DNA of 64,000 bases from JBKHAJ01 sp964641125 (GTDB lineage: Bacteria > Spirochaetota > Spirochaetia > SPDA01 > CAZSGZ01), in contig CAZXMO010000005.1 in the NCBI GenBank assembly GCA_964641125.1, forward strand, positions 1 to 64,000. Direction: 5' to 3'. Positions 34,801 through 45,427 of the stretch are shown piece by piece. Each line of letters starts with the position of its first letter. Positions within the stretch are counted from its first letter, which is position 1. The translations under genes and the position numbers were made by a program. Below the pieces are notes generated by a model. It saw nothing but the letters and a program-made list of their open reading frames with translations. It searched no databases and was not told the DNA's origin.

Positions 34801-36223
34801 TCTCGATAAAGCTTCCGCAGCCGGCGGAACAGGCCTCGTTCAAGACGATGCTCGTTATAATTCCGTTGCGCAGTGCTATGGCCTTCATATCCTGTCCACC
34901 GATATCGAGGATGAAAGTGGCCCCGGGCGCGTACTTGCGCGCAGCTTCCGCGTGGGCAACCGTCTCCACGGTGTGGTGGTCGGCACGGAAGGCCCGGGCG
35001 AAGAGGTTTTCACCGTACCCGGTGGTCCCTACTCCGAGGATATCGAGAAGCACCCCCTTGCGCTCGTAGGAACCTTTGAGCTCGAGGAGGCCGTGCTTCG
35101 CTACCTTCAAGGGATCACCGTGATTGTTCGAGTAGAACCGGTCCACGACGTTCTCCGCTTCGTCTAGGAGGACAAACTTTGTAGTCGTGGATCCTGCGTC
35201 GATCCCCAGATAGACCCGAAGCTCACGGCCGGGCTCTATATCGTCCGCCGCGGGATATGTGATCTCGTGGCGGCGGTTGAAATCCTCCCGTTCCGCTAAA
35301 GAGGAGAAAAAGAGCTCGGCGGAGTGGTTGTCACCGGAGGCACCCGTTTCGACCGAATGTTTGAGACCCTCCAGGGACTCCCGCTCCAGATACTCCGATT
35401 CCTTTTCGGCGAACATCGTACCGATCGACAGCGCCGCGCCCCGGGCTATAAAGAGCTCGGGATTTTCCGGAACGATGATTTCCCGGTCTTCGAGTCCGAG
35501 CCGCTCTTTGAATACCCTGATGAGGACGGGGTTGAATGTCAGAGGTCCCCCCTCGAAGATGACCGGAGGGGTTATATCCATCCCCTGTGCGAGGCCTCCG
35601 ATGGTTTGTTTGGCGATGGCGTGAAAGGTAGAGAGGGCTATATCCTCCGAACGGACTCCCTGATTCAAAAGCGGTTGTATGTCCGTCTTCGCGAATACCC
35701 CGCACCGGCCTGAAATGTCGTAAACCGTATTTCCCGCTTCGGCGAGGGTGTTGAAGCCCCCTACAGCAACCCCGAGAAGCTCGGCAATCTGATCGATGAA
35801 CGCCCCGGTGCCTCCGGCGCAGCTCCCGTTCATCCGCATATCGGTGGCCACCAATTCACCGGTGGAAGGGGACCGGGAAAAAAAGATCACCTTGGCGTCC
35901 TGTCCGCCAAGCTCGACGGCAACGCGGACATCGTCGTAGATCGAACGGACGGCGATGGAATTTGCAACGACCTCTTGGACGTAGAAGGCTTTGAGCCCCC
36001 GGGCCACGGACATACCCCCGCTGCCGCAGACCGAAGGAATCAGCCGCCGGTGCGGGAAGAGGGCGTGCGCCTCTTCGAGCATAGCGCAGACCGCGGAGAC
36101 CTGCTCGGTATTGTGTCTTCGGTAACTGGAATGGAGGATGCCGCCGGTTTTCGGCTCGATCAGAACGATTTTTACCGTGGTGGAGCCGACGTCGATCCCG
36201 GTCCAAATGGGGGTCCGTTCCAT
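31817..36223 (-). CDS. Giant CoA-dehydratase activase-related protein (two BadF/HgdC domains plus DUF2229 and HgdB-like region)
   Basis: 1468 aa. Two ASKHA-type ATPase modules of the 2-hydroxyacyl-CoA dehydratase activator family lie in tandem (about 8-270, GIDVGSTTVKIV; about 338-600, GIDAGSTTTKFV). Each keeps the two Cys positions that hold the inter-subunit [4Fe-4S] cluster in HgdC: C135/C174 in the first, C465/C504 in the second. A Cys cluster CTFCANNC (632-639) with C658 follows. The second half is DUF2229 and HgdB-like (SFGCGHDAVISDEMQ, NCEDCRAGQYAAL). It probably couples ATP hydrolysis to very-low-potential electron transfer; the substrate is unknown. I start at ATG 36223; an ATG ten codons earlier lies inside the promoter. 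Confidence 0.9.
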   Translation of the reverse strand: MERTPIWTGIDVGSTTVKIVLIEPKTGGILHSSYRRHNTEQVSAVCAMLEEAHALFPHRRLIPSVCGSGGMSVARGLKAFYVQEVVANSIAVRSIYDDVRVAVELGGQDAKVIFFSRSPSTGELVATDMRMNGSCAGGTGAFIDQIAELLGVAVGGFNTLAEAGNTVYDISGRCGVFAKTDIQPLLNQGVRSEDIALSTFHAIAKQTIGGLAQGMDITPPVIFEGGPLTFNPVLIRVFKERLGLEDREIIVPENPELFIARGAALSIGTMFAEKESEYLERESLEGLKHSVETGASGDNHSAELFFSSLAEREDFNRRHEITYPAADDIEPGRELRVYLGIDAGSTTTKFVLLDEAENVVDRFYSNNHGDPLKVAKHGLLELKGSYERKGVLLDILGVGTTGYGENLFARAFRADHHTVETVAHAEAARKYAPGATFILDIGGQDMKAIALRNGIITSIVLNEACSAGCGSFIETYARSLGVLPEKIAETAFGAKNPSRLGSRCTVFMNSSIITEQKNGKTSNDILAGISRSIIENVFTKVLRISNLDSLGDTIVVQGGTFKNDAVLRAFEQYLPYARIIRPPFPGEMGAIGIALLTKRKMEEHSRRISPSTFIGLEAIEDFEYRKEPGHVCTFCANNCSRTLVTFNDGSTYITGNRCERGQILGDIKDPKTRSRLKEAANRLKSIPDLFTEQNRLLFMDYGPRQVGRKKNITIGIPRCLEFWASIPFWKTFFESLGFDVALSRRSSYDLYERGLRSIPSDTVCFPAKLAHGHVKDLIERNVDRIFMPMMVRIPKENRTAHGNHVCSIVQGYPVVIEGSDEPEKKYGIPFDNPTFHWYNQNLKYKQTIRYFSQEFGIPRLEVFRAMKEGDKAMARYYYEMTRRGREVLEQIGKKYDFGVVLAGRPYHGDELINHSLSSHFTRRGVPVLVLDALPNLHKQDLSNVRIETTIPFHARMIEGTISVAKNPNLELVQMTSFGCGHDAVISDEMQRILRETSGKELLVLKLDESEVQGPLRIRIKSFLETVRTKRKNSSESGRFAKFRELKEAFTTKFLTRDKGKTILAPNLSPAFSKIMTEIMRKEGFNMLRMPLADGKALELGKKYVHNDICFPAQVNIGEALAVITSGEYDPDTLALALAKNCEDCRAGQYAALARKALDEAGYPQIPIMTTGSDTKNMHPGAKFSPMFQIRGVWGIAMMDALEYMKRSIRPYETVRGKSEEIFELYLGRIAESVPHGHRKALKLLEESVAAFNAIPVDRSKRRPRVGIVGEILLNYHPVSNGNIEKYLEENGMEVVIPSMLDFFRRSYTIEKNKAQRNLLPNPLWNLIVAGISDKVIAHIKGKVDTCLEGFRFPASSNSIDELVGNIEDLIDVSYIVGEGWLMPAEIIQMIKHGVGSFVIVQPFGCLPNHITGRGMIKSIKSLYPQVQILSLDYDPDTSFANVENRLQMLIITAKELFKKSGSNREKAS

Positions 36224-36229
36224 GAGTAT

Positions 36230-36258
36230 ATGATAGGGGGATCTCCCGTTCATGACAA
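36230..36258 (-). promoter_or_regulatory. Promoter of the activase gene, predicted leaderless
   Basis: On the minus strand, TTGTCA (36258-36253), 17-nt spacer, TATCAT (36235-36230), six bases to ATG 36223. Both hexamers match consensus at five of six positions. The alternative upstream ATG abuts the -35 box, which argues against it. Confidence 0.7.
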
Positions 36259-36269
36259 TAACCGTGACT

Positions 36270-37415
36270 CTATTTCTTTCCCGCTACCACCGCTCCCTTC
36301 CACCGGATGGGGGCGCGGAAGAGGGCGGCGAGGTTGACCGCGGTGTAGAAGATACTCGACCACAGCATCGAGGTGAGCACGAAGAGCCAGTACGTCCTGA
36401 GCTTAAGCCGAAGAAGGAGACCCCCGAGAAATGCCACGATGAACATGCTGAAGAAGGTGGATGCCGCGACGAAGAGAAAGGGGGTAAAGAGAATGCTCAA
36501 GGGAATCGCCGCGAGTCCCCCGAAGAGGAAGATCATTACCGCGGAGTATCCCAATACGGTACCGGGATCCCTCGAAAAGAAAGCCCCGCTGCTCCAGCGC
36601 ATCTCTTGACGAAAGAGGTCCTTCCAGGTGGTTTGAGGCTCCGCGTTGACAAGAATGTCGGAGTGTACGGCGGCATGGATCGAATAAGAAGTCCGATCCC
36701 TGACCGCCGCAATAAGAGCGGCATCTTCGGTCACCGAGGGGGCTATATTCCCGTAACCGCCGATACTCTCGAGGGCTTCGCGGCTGACACCGAGGTTGTT
36801 CCCGAATCCGCCTGTAGACAGGCCGATTCCCGCGCTGCCCGCCGTGTAAAAGTACCTGAAGACGTGATCGAAGAGCTGGTACTTATCGAGAAACCGACTC
36901 CCGTCATGAGTATGGACGGGGGCGATGACGACTCCCCGAGAGGAATCGGAAAATCTTCGGACCATAGAGCCGATCCATCCCTCGGAAAGGACGCAGTCGG
37001 CGTCGGTAAAAAGAATTATATCCCCCGAGGCGGCCTCGATTCCCCTCTCGAGGGCGTACCTCTTGGGATTAACGGCGTCCCGGTTCTCCTTGAGGGTTAC
37101 TATTCTGACCCGCCCGGGATGTTTTGAATGAAAACCGGCCATAAGTTCTCCGGTCGCGTCTTGGGAGCGGTCGTTGACGAGCACTATCTCGAAGTCCCGA
37201 GCGGTCTGGTTTTCCAGGGAACGAAAAAGCCGGGGCAGGTTCTTCGCTTCGTCTTTAGCGGGAACCACCACCGAAATATCCCGTTTAACCGGCGCTGATG
37301 ACCAGGAACCGCTCTTTTCCCGGGAGGCGCACCGGAGAATCCCCATAGCGAGAATTATATGAGTCACAAGGGTAAGAGAGGAGAAAAGTCCTATGCAGAT
37401 TATGCCGATAATCAT
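36270..37415 (-). CDS. Membrane glycosyltransferase, GT2 family
   Basis: A 381-aa processive-type GT2 enzyme. An N-terminal membrane helix (1-25) precedes the GT-A domain (about 47-275): ISVVVPAKDEAKNLPRLFRS, the DxD in ILFTDADC, the acceptor Asp in PSVTEDAAL and the QEMRW motif. Two to four C-terminal membrane helices follow (about 285-370). It probably transfers sugars to a lipid or polymer at the inner membrane; donor and acceptor are unknown. The ATG lacks a Shine-Dalgarno sequence and has its own promoter, so it is transcribed apart from the activase even though it lies just upstream on the same strand. Confidence 0.88.
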   Translation of the reverse strand: MIIGIICIGLFSSLTLVTHIILAMGILRCASREKSGSWSSAPVKRDISVVVPAKDEAKNLPRLFRSLENQTARDFEIVLVNDRSQDATGELMAGFHSKHPGRVRIVTLKENRDAVNPKRYALERGIEAASGDIILFTDADCVLSEGWIGSMVRRFSDSSRGVVIAPVHTHDGSRFLDKYQLFDHVFRYFYTAGSAGIGLSTGGFGNNLGVSREALESIGGYGNIAPSVTEDAALIAAVRDRTSYSIHAAVHSDILVNAEPQTTWKDLFRQEMRWSSGAFFSRDPGTVLGYSAVMIFLFGGLAAIPLSILFTPFLFVAASTFFSMFIVAFLGGLLLRLKLRTYWLFVLTSMLWSSIFYTAVNLAALFRAPIRWKGAVVAGKK

Positions 37416-37424
37416 TGTAAGGGG

Positions 37425-37453
37425 ATAGTACTTGATTTATAAGCTCGTGAAAA
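37425..37453 (-). promoter_or_regulatory. Promoter of the GT2 gene, near-leaderless
   Basis: On the minus strand, TTTTCA (37453-37448), 17-nt spacer, TACTAT (37430-37425), nine bases to ATG 37415. No Shine-Dalgarno sequence. It lies back to back with the HD-GYP promoter, five bases apart. Confidence 0.5.
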
Positions 37454-37458
37454 GTGAG

Positions 37459-37487
37459 TCGACATAAAATGTCCAAAAGGGTATGAT
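37459..37487 (+). promoter_or_regulatory. Promoter of the HD-GYP gene, predicted leaderless
   Basis: TCGACA (37459-37464), 17-nt spacer, TATGAT (37482-37487), seven bases to ATG 37495. The ATG at 37483 lies inside the -10 box and is rejected as the start. Confidence 0.65.
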
Positions 37488-37494
37488 TGGTTAT

Positions 37495-38640
37495 ATGAAA
37501 CGTAAGGAATTCCGCAACCCGCCGAGCGACCAGGAACAGCTGCATTTGATTCTCGAGTACATGGGTCGAATCGCGAACGAGCGGAACGTAGATCAGCTGC
37601 TCGTTCTTTTGGCCGACATGGGCCGGGACCTTGCCGTTGCCGATAGAGCGACGGTGTGGCTCATCGACACTGAGACCAACGAGCTGTGGAGCAAGGTCGC
37701 CCATGGGATAGGGACCATCCGCATCTCCATGAACGAGGGTATCGCCGGACACGTCGCGCGAAACGGCGAGCCGGAGATAATCAACGATCCCTACAACGAC
37801 GACCGCTTCGACAAGGAAGTGGACAAGAAAACCGGGTACAGCACCCGAAACATAATAGCTCTTCCCTTCCGGGACAGCGAGGGGGAGATCATCGGGGTCT
37901 TTCAGGCGGTCAACAAGATGACGGAAGTCGACGTTTTTACGCGGAACGACTTGGAGCACCTTCAGGTCGCGGCTATCTATACGGGAAAGCAGCTCGAAGC
38001 CGCCATCCTGCAGCAGGAGATAGAGAACACTCAAAAAGAAATTATCTTTACCCTGGCCGAAACAGGGGAGCTCCGGTCCAAAGAGACCGGGAACCACGTC
38101 AAGCGAGTGGCCGAATATTCGAGGCTCTTGGGAGAACTCTCGGGGATGAGCGATCAAGAAGCGGAGCTTCTCAAGCTTGCCTCGCCGCTGCACGATATAG
38201 GAAAGATCGCCATACCCGATGCTATACTGCTGAAACCGGGAAAGCTCGACGAAGAGCAGTGGACGGTGATGAAATCCCACGCCGTATTGGGCTACGATAT
38301 GCTCAAACACTCCAAGAGACGGATTCTTATGGCCGCGTCCACCGTCGCCCACGAGCACCATGAGAAGTGGAACGGCACGGGGTACCCAACGGGGCTCGCC
38401 GGAGAAGATATTCATATCTACGGCCGGATAACCGCGATGGCCGATGTCTTCGACGCCCTCGCCAGCGACAGATGCTACAAAGTGGCCTGGGAAATGGACA
38501 GAATCGTGGACCTCTTCAAGGAGGAGCGGGGTGAGCACTTCGATCCGACCCTGGTGGACTGTTTTCTGAAGGAGTTCGAAGGCTTCTTAGAGATAAAAGA
38601 GATCTACCGGGACAAGTACCTGAGTCCGGAGAACCCCTAG
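37495..38640 (+). CDS. GAF-HD-GYP domain protein, probable cyclic-di-GMP phosphodiesterase
   Basis: 381 aa. A GAF sensor domain (about 25-175, DRATVWLIDTETNELWSKVA and IIALPFRDSEGEIIGVFQAV) is joined to an HD-GYP domain (about 185-375). The metal-site signature is present: GNHVKRVAEYSRLLG, HDIGKIAIPDAILLKPGKL, HEHHEKWNGTGYPTGL with an intact GYP, and ADVFDALASDR. One family Asp (HHExxDG) reads Asn. HD-GYP proteins degrade c-di-GMP to GMP or pGpG. The GAF domain could bind a small ligand. It probably adjusts motility or envelope traits; no diguanylate cyclase is in the window. It converges with the MtnA-type gene six bases away. Confidence 0.92.
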   Translation: MKRKEFRNPPSDQEQLHLILEYMGRIANERNVDQLLVLLADMGRDLAVADRATVWLIDTETNELWSKVAHGIGTIRISMNEGIAGHVARNGEPEIINDPYNDDRFDKEVDKKTGYSTRNIIALPFRDSEGEIIGVFQAVNKMTEVDVFTRNDLEHLQVAAIYTGKQLEAAILQQEIENTQKEIIFTLAETGELRSKETGNHVKRVAEYSRLLGELSGMSDQEAELLKLASPLHDIGKIAIPDAILLKPGKLDEEQWTVMKSHAVLGYDMLKHSKRRILMAASTVAHEHHEKWNGTGYPTGLAGEDIHIYGRITAMADVFDALASDRCYKVAWEMDRIVDLFKEERGEHFDPTLVDCFLKEFEGFLEIKEIYRDKYLSPENP

Positions 38641-38646
38641 GATCCG

Positions 38647-39753
38647 CTATCCCGTGTGTTCGGGGTAGACCTCGGCGATCGACTCCGGGTCGGCGGAAAT
38701 AATTCCCCGCTCGGTAATGAGGCCGCGGATCAGCCGGTTCGGGGTCACGTCGAAGCCGTAGTTCCGGGCGGTGCTCGTGGGCGGACATATGAGAAACCTC
38801 TCCACCCTGTCGGAACCCTTCCCGTACATATACAGAACCTCGTCTTGACTCCGCTCTTCGATGGGAATCTCGGCGACCCCGTCCAAAATGTCCCAGTCGA
38901 AGGTCGAGGAGGGAAGGGCGACATAGAAGGGTACCCCGGTATCCGCCGCGGCTAGGGCCTTCAGATAGGTACCGATCTTGTTCGCGGCGTCACCCCCGCG
39001 GGTGACGCGGTCGGCCCCGGTGATCACCAAATCGACCATGCCGTGCTGCATGAGGTGTCCCCCGGCGTTGTCCACGACGATATCGTGGGGTACACCGTGC
39101 ATCCCCAGCTCCCAGGCCGTCAAACTCGCCCCCTGGTTACGGGGCCGGGTCTCGTCGACCCAGACGTGGATGTCGATCCCCCGGTTATACGCCTCGTAGA
39201 TGGGGGCGGTGGCGCTCCCGTAATCAACAAAGGCGAGCCAGCCGGCGTTACAGTGGGTAAGAATGTGAACCGTCTCTCCCTTCTTCCGCTCGGCGATCTC
39301 CTCTATAAGGCGCACCCCGTGCTCTCCGATTCGCCTGCAGAACTCGGCGTCCTCGTCGGCTATCTCTACGGCGGTTTTCCGGGCTATCTCGATCTTTCCG
39401 TTCTTGTCGGCCGCCGTTTTCATGGCGTTCAGCTGTCTTACCACCGCCCATTCCAGGTTCTTTGCGGTGGGACGGGTGGCTTTGAGCACTTCGGCGGCAC
39501 CGCTCAAGTCCTCGTTTAGGGTCTCCTTCCCAGCCTCGAGGGCGGCGAGGTACATTCCGAAACCCGCGGCGGCCCCGATGAGCCCGGCTCCGCGGACGAG
39601 CATGTCCCGGACGGCGCAGGCGGTTTCTTCGACGGTTGTAAGGTCAAGGACCGTGAATTCGTGGGGGAGCTTGGTCTGGTCGATGATCTTCACCTTCCGG
39701 TCGTCCTCGGGATCGAACCAGATGGTACGGTAGTGCTTTCCTTCTACGTTCAT
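38647..39753 (-). CDS. mtnA: MtnA-type aldose-phosphate isomerase (methylthioribose-1-phosphate isomerase family)
   Basis: A 368-aa member of the eIF2B/MtnA isomerase family, which turns 5-methylthioribose 1-phosphate into the ribulose form. Key features: MLVRGAGLIGAAAGFGMYLA, LTHCNAGWLAF (catalytic Cys), WVDETRPRNQGASLTAWEL, GADRVTRGGDAANKIGTY (catalytic Asp). The Cys motif HCNAGWLA differs from the commoner HCNTGSLA, so a related substrate such as 5-deoxyribose 1-phosphate is possible. No mtnK, mtnB or methylthioadenosine gene lies nearby. A consensus promoter stands six bases before the ATG. Confidence 0.85.
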   Translation of the reverse strand: MNVEGKHYRTIWFDPEDDRKVKIIDQTKLPHEFTVLDLTTVEETACAVRDMLVRGAGLIGAAAGFGMYLAALEAGKETLNEDLSGAAEVLKATRPTAKNLEWAVVRQLNAMKTAADKNGKIEIARKTAVEIADEDAEFCRRIGEHGVRLIEEIAERKKGETVHILTHCNAGWLAFVDYGSATAPIYEAYNRGIDIHVWVDETRPRNQGASLTAWELGMHGVPHDIVVDNAGGHLMQHGMVDLVITGADRVTRGGDAANKIGTYLKALAAADTGVPFYVALPSSTFDWDILDGVAEIPIEERSQDEVLYMYGKGSDRVERFLICPPTSTARNYGFDVTPNRLIRGLITERGIISADPESIAEVYPEHTG

Positions 39754-39759
39754 ACGAGG

Positions 39760-39788
39760 ATTCTAACTCGAATGCCCGGTGGTGGCAA
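39760..39788 (-). promoter_or_regulatory. Promoter of mtnA, predicted leaderless
   Basis: On the minus strand, TTGCCA (39788-39783), 17-nt spacer, TAGAAT (39765-39760), six bases to ATG 39753. Each hexamer matches consensus at five of six positions. No Shine-Dalgarno sequence. Confidence 0.72.
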
Positions 39789-39810
39789 CATCGCCCCCTC
39801 GGACCCCGGC

Positions 39811-39840
39811 TTGACAGACGACGGATAAAATCTCTAGAAT
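39811..39840 (+). promoter_or_regulatory. Promoter of the ileS operon
   Basis: TTGACA (39811-39816), 18-nt spacer, TAGAAT (39835-39840). The leader is about 50 bases and ends with GGAGG before the TTG start at 39898. I see no T-box elements in the leader. Confidence 0.65.
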
Positions 39841-39897
39841 GTTCCGATAATAACCAAAAGTATTACTACCTACGTCAGAAAAAGGCAGGAGGAAATT

Positions 39898-43022
<3,125 letters not shown>

Positions 43023-43023
<1 letters not shown>

Positions 43024-43952
43024 TGCGCGTATCGAAAAGGACACCCCTTATTCTTCTCTTTTTCGCGGCTGCGCTCCCGGTCTTTCTTCTCGGATCCTGC
43101 GCCTCCGCCCCCGAACGGCTCACCCCCGAGGGATGGGTGGATCTCCTGCCCGCCGGGACCGACATCATCGTGAAGGCGGATGTAAACCGCACCGGCCCCC
43201 TCGCGGAGAGTCTTCTATCGCTGTTTTTGCCCGGAGAGGATCAGGCGAAGAACCGGAACATCCTGGTGGAACGGACCGAGACCCTCTACGCCGGTATCGA
43301 GATGAATCCGCTGGAACCGCCTCGGCTCAACGCGGTGGCCTTGGGGCGCTACCCCAAATCGGCCGTCACCGGGGGACTGGGGAGGGACCCCAGGTGGGTC
43401 AGAACGAAATACACCGTTGACTGGTGGTCGAACCTGGATACCGGAATGGAGCTTTCCATACCCAAACCGGGGCTTATTCTCGTCAGTCAGGGGCGGGTCG
43501 CCGGGATGATCGATGCTTCCTTGAGGGGACCCGGGCAAGACCGGCTCATCAGAGAGATCGAAGAGGAGTTCAAGGTCTCCGATCTTGTCGCCTATATGCC
43601 CGATCCGGCGGCGATTCTCGCCGAAAAGCTTCCTATCGATCCCAAGAAATTTCCCCTCCGATCGATGTGGTTTACCGCGATGCGTCTAGGGGGCGAGTTT
43701 AGGATCTACGGTGTCTTCGCGACAACGGAAGAAAAGAGCGCCCGTAAGCTCGCCGCCGTGGCGAAGCTCCTGATCGTCGGATGGATGAGGAGTAACGGTC
43801 TTCTTGATATCACCTCCCTTAGGGAGAATCTCGATGTTACCGCTGACGGCGAGTACGTCCGGATATCCGGGCTCTTTTTAGACGACGAGGAGATGCTCAG
43901 GCTCATCCTCGGGCTTGCGGGCGGCGGGGGTGCCGTACGGGAGAATATGTAG
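43023..43952 (+). CDS. Lipoprotein of unknown function
   Basis: 309 aa, not recognised. The signal sequence TPLILLFFAAALPVFLLGSC ends in a lipobox LGSC (Cys at about residue 26), so the protein is lipidated and faces the periplasm or surface. The mature domain (WVDLLPAGTDIIVKADVNRT and later AAVAKLLIVGWMRSNGLLD) has no motif I can name. The ATG at 43023 shares its A with the ileS stop (TGATG). An in-frame upstream ATG and GTG lie within ileS and would precede the signal peptide with a long charged stretch. Its stop overlaps the hisH GTG (TAGTG). Confidence 0.8.
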
Positions 43953-44563
43953 TGAAGATCGGAGTCGTCGATTACGAGGCGGGAAACTTGAGGAGCGTGG
44001 AAACAGCGCTCACCTACCTCGATGCTGATTATATCGTTTCCGGAGACCCCGACACGATCCTCGGGTGTGACAGGATTATCTTTCCCGGAGTCGGCGAGGC
44101 GAGGGCCGCTATGGAAACCCTTCGCTCACGGGGGCTCGAAGAAGCTCTGGTGGAATTCGCCCGGAAGGGCAGGCCCCTCTTGGGAATCTGCATCGGATGC
44201 CAGATTGCCCTCGACTTTTCGGAGGAACGGGATACGAAATGTCTCGGCCTCGTTCCCGGACGGGTCAAGAAATTCGATGCCGGTAAGGGGTACAAGGTCC
44301 CTCACATGGGATGGAACGAGGTAATATGCACCCGGGAAGATCCCCTCTTCGAGGGAATACCCGAGGGCGGCTCATTCTACTTCGTCCATTCGTACTATCC
44401 CGAAGCGGCGGATCCGAAGTACGAGCTCTGCTATACCGAATATATCACCCGGTTCTCCTCATGTATCCGGAGGGACAATGTCTACGCGGTGCAGTTCCAC
44501 CCCGAAAAATCGGGGAAGTACGGTCTCAAGCTCCTCGAGAATTTTTTGCATCTTCCGGACTAG
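43952..44563 (+). CDS. hisH: Imidazole glycerol phosphate synthase glutaminase subunit HisH
   Basis: A 203-aa triad glutamine amidotransferase. The nucleophile elbow is GICIGCQIAL, and the His-Glu pair is in VQFHPEKSGKYG. PHMGWNEV and FVHSYY are HisH-specific. It makes ammonia from glutamine for HisF. The GTG start overlaps the lipoprotein stop. Other histidine genes are absent from the window, so either they lie elsewhere or this pair serves another aminating pathway, as HisH2/HisF2 pairs do in some surface-sugar clusters. Confidence 0.93.
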   Translation: MKIGVVDYEAGNLRSVETALTYLDADYIVSGDPDTILGCDRIIFPGVGEARAAMETLRSRGLEEALVEFARKGRPLLGICIGCQIALDFSEERDTKCLGLVPGRVKKFDAGKGYKVPHMGWNEVICTREDPLFEGIPEGGSFYFVHSYYPEAADPKYELCYTEYITRFSSCIRRDNVYAVQFHPEKSGKYGLKLLENFLHLPD

Positions 44564-44584
44564 CGAAGGGAGGAGGAAACGATC

Positions 44585-45361
44585 ATGCTCAAGAAAAGGA
44601 TAATTATCTGCCTCGATGTGCGTGAGGGGAAGACCACTAAGGGGATCAAGTTCAAGGAAAACCGGGACATCGGCGATCCGGTAGAGATGGCCCGGGTCTA
44701 CTACGAGCAGGGCGTGGACGAGCTCGTCTTCTACGATATTACCGCCTCCGCGGAGAAACGGGGCATCATGATCGATGTGGTCGAGAAAGTCGCCGGCCAG
44801 ATATTTATTCCCTTCGCGGTGGGCGGCGGAATAGGAAGCCTCGAGGATATGCGGAGGGTGCTCTTAGCCGGCGCCGAGAAGGTGAGCGTCAATTCCCAGG
44901 CGGTCCGGAGACCCGAGATAATCGAGGAAGGGGCTTCGAAATTCGGGTCCCAGTGTATCGTCCTGGGGATGGACGCCGCCCGGGATGAATCGATGCCTTC
45001 GAAATACCGCATCGTCATCGACGGGGGGCGGTCACTCACCGAGCTCGATGCTCTCGCCTGGGCGAAACAGGCCGAACAGTTAGGAGCCGGGGAGATAGTG
45101 CTCAACTCCATAGACGCGGACGGTACCGAAACCGGGTATGAGCTTAATCTCACCCGTCTTATTTCTGAATCGGTCTCCATACCGGTGGTGGCCTCGGGGG
45201 GCGCGGGAAATCCCGATCATCTGGTCCAAGTCTTTACCGAGGGAAAGGCCGACGCGGCGCTAGTCGCCTCCATGGTCCATATTCAGGGATATACGGTGGG
45301 GGAGCTCAAGCATCATCTCGATGCAGCTTCGATTCCGGTTAGGCTCGACGGGATAGACTAA
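44585..45361 (+). CDS. hisF: Imidazole glycerol phosphate synthase cyclase subunit HisF
   Basis: A 258-aa TIM-barrel cyclase that uses ammonia from HisH to form imidazole glycerol phosphate and AICAR. The catalytic Asp residues are kept in IICLDVREGKTTKGI (N-terminal) and LNSIDADGTETGYELNLTR. The phosphate-binding loops FAVGGGIGSLEDM and VVASGGAGNPDHL are present. A GGAGGAGG Shine-Dalgarno site precedes the ATG, 21 bases after hisH. It is the last gene of the ileS operon. Some positions differ from canonical HisF (IDGGRS in place of THGGRK), which leaves a HisF2-type role possible. Confidence 0.92.
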   Translation: MLKKRIIICLDVREGKTTKGIKFKENRDIGDPVEMARVYYEQGVDELVFYDITASAEKRGIMIDVVEKVAGQIFIPFAVGGGIGSLEDMRRVLLAGAEKVSVNSQAVRRPEIIEEGASKFGSQCIVLGMDAARDESMPSKYRIVIDGGRSLTELDALAWAKQAEQLGAGEIVLNSIDADGTETGYELNLTRLISESVSIPVVASGGAGNPDHLVQVFTEGKADAALVASMVHIQGYTVGELKHHLDAASIPVRLDGID

Positions 45362-45368
45362 AAAAGTA

Positions 45369-45398
45369 TTGCCCTTCTTGGCATAGTTTTTGTATATT
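45369..45398 (+). promoter_or_regulatory. Possible promoter of fmdB (sigma70-like, with overlapping sigma54-like motif)
   Basis: TTGCCC (45369-45374), 18-nt spacer, TATATT (45393-45398) is a plausible sigma70 promoter. A TTGGCA...TTGTA pair at 45378-45394 has the GG-N10-G(C/T) spacing of sigma54 sites but has GT where GC is expected. AGGAGA before ATG 45428 gives a normal leader. Confidence 0.4.
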
Positions 45399-45427
45399 GT
45401 GAAAGAAAAACATTTTAGGAGAAATCG

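Noticed and set aside
39841..39897. T-box or amino-acid-responsive leader before ileS (also checked before valS, hisS, asnS and cysS)
   Set aside because: The leaders are too short for a T-box and show no T-box consensus or terminator hairpin; several of these genes appear leaderless.
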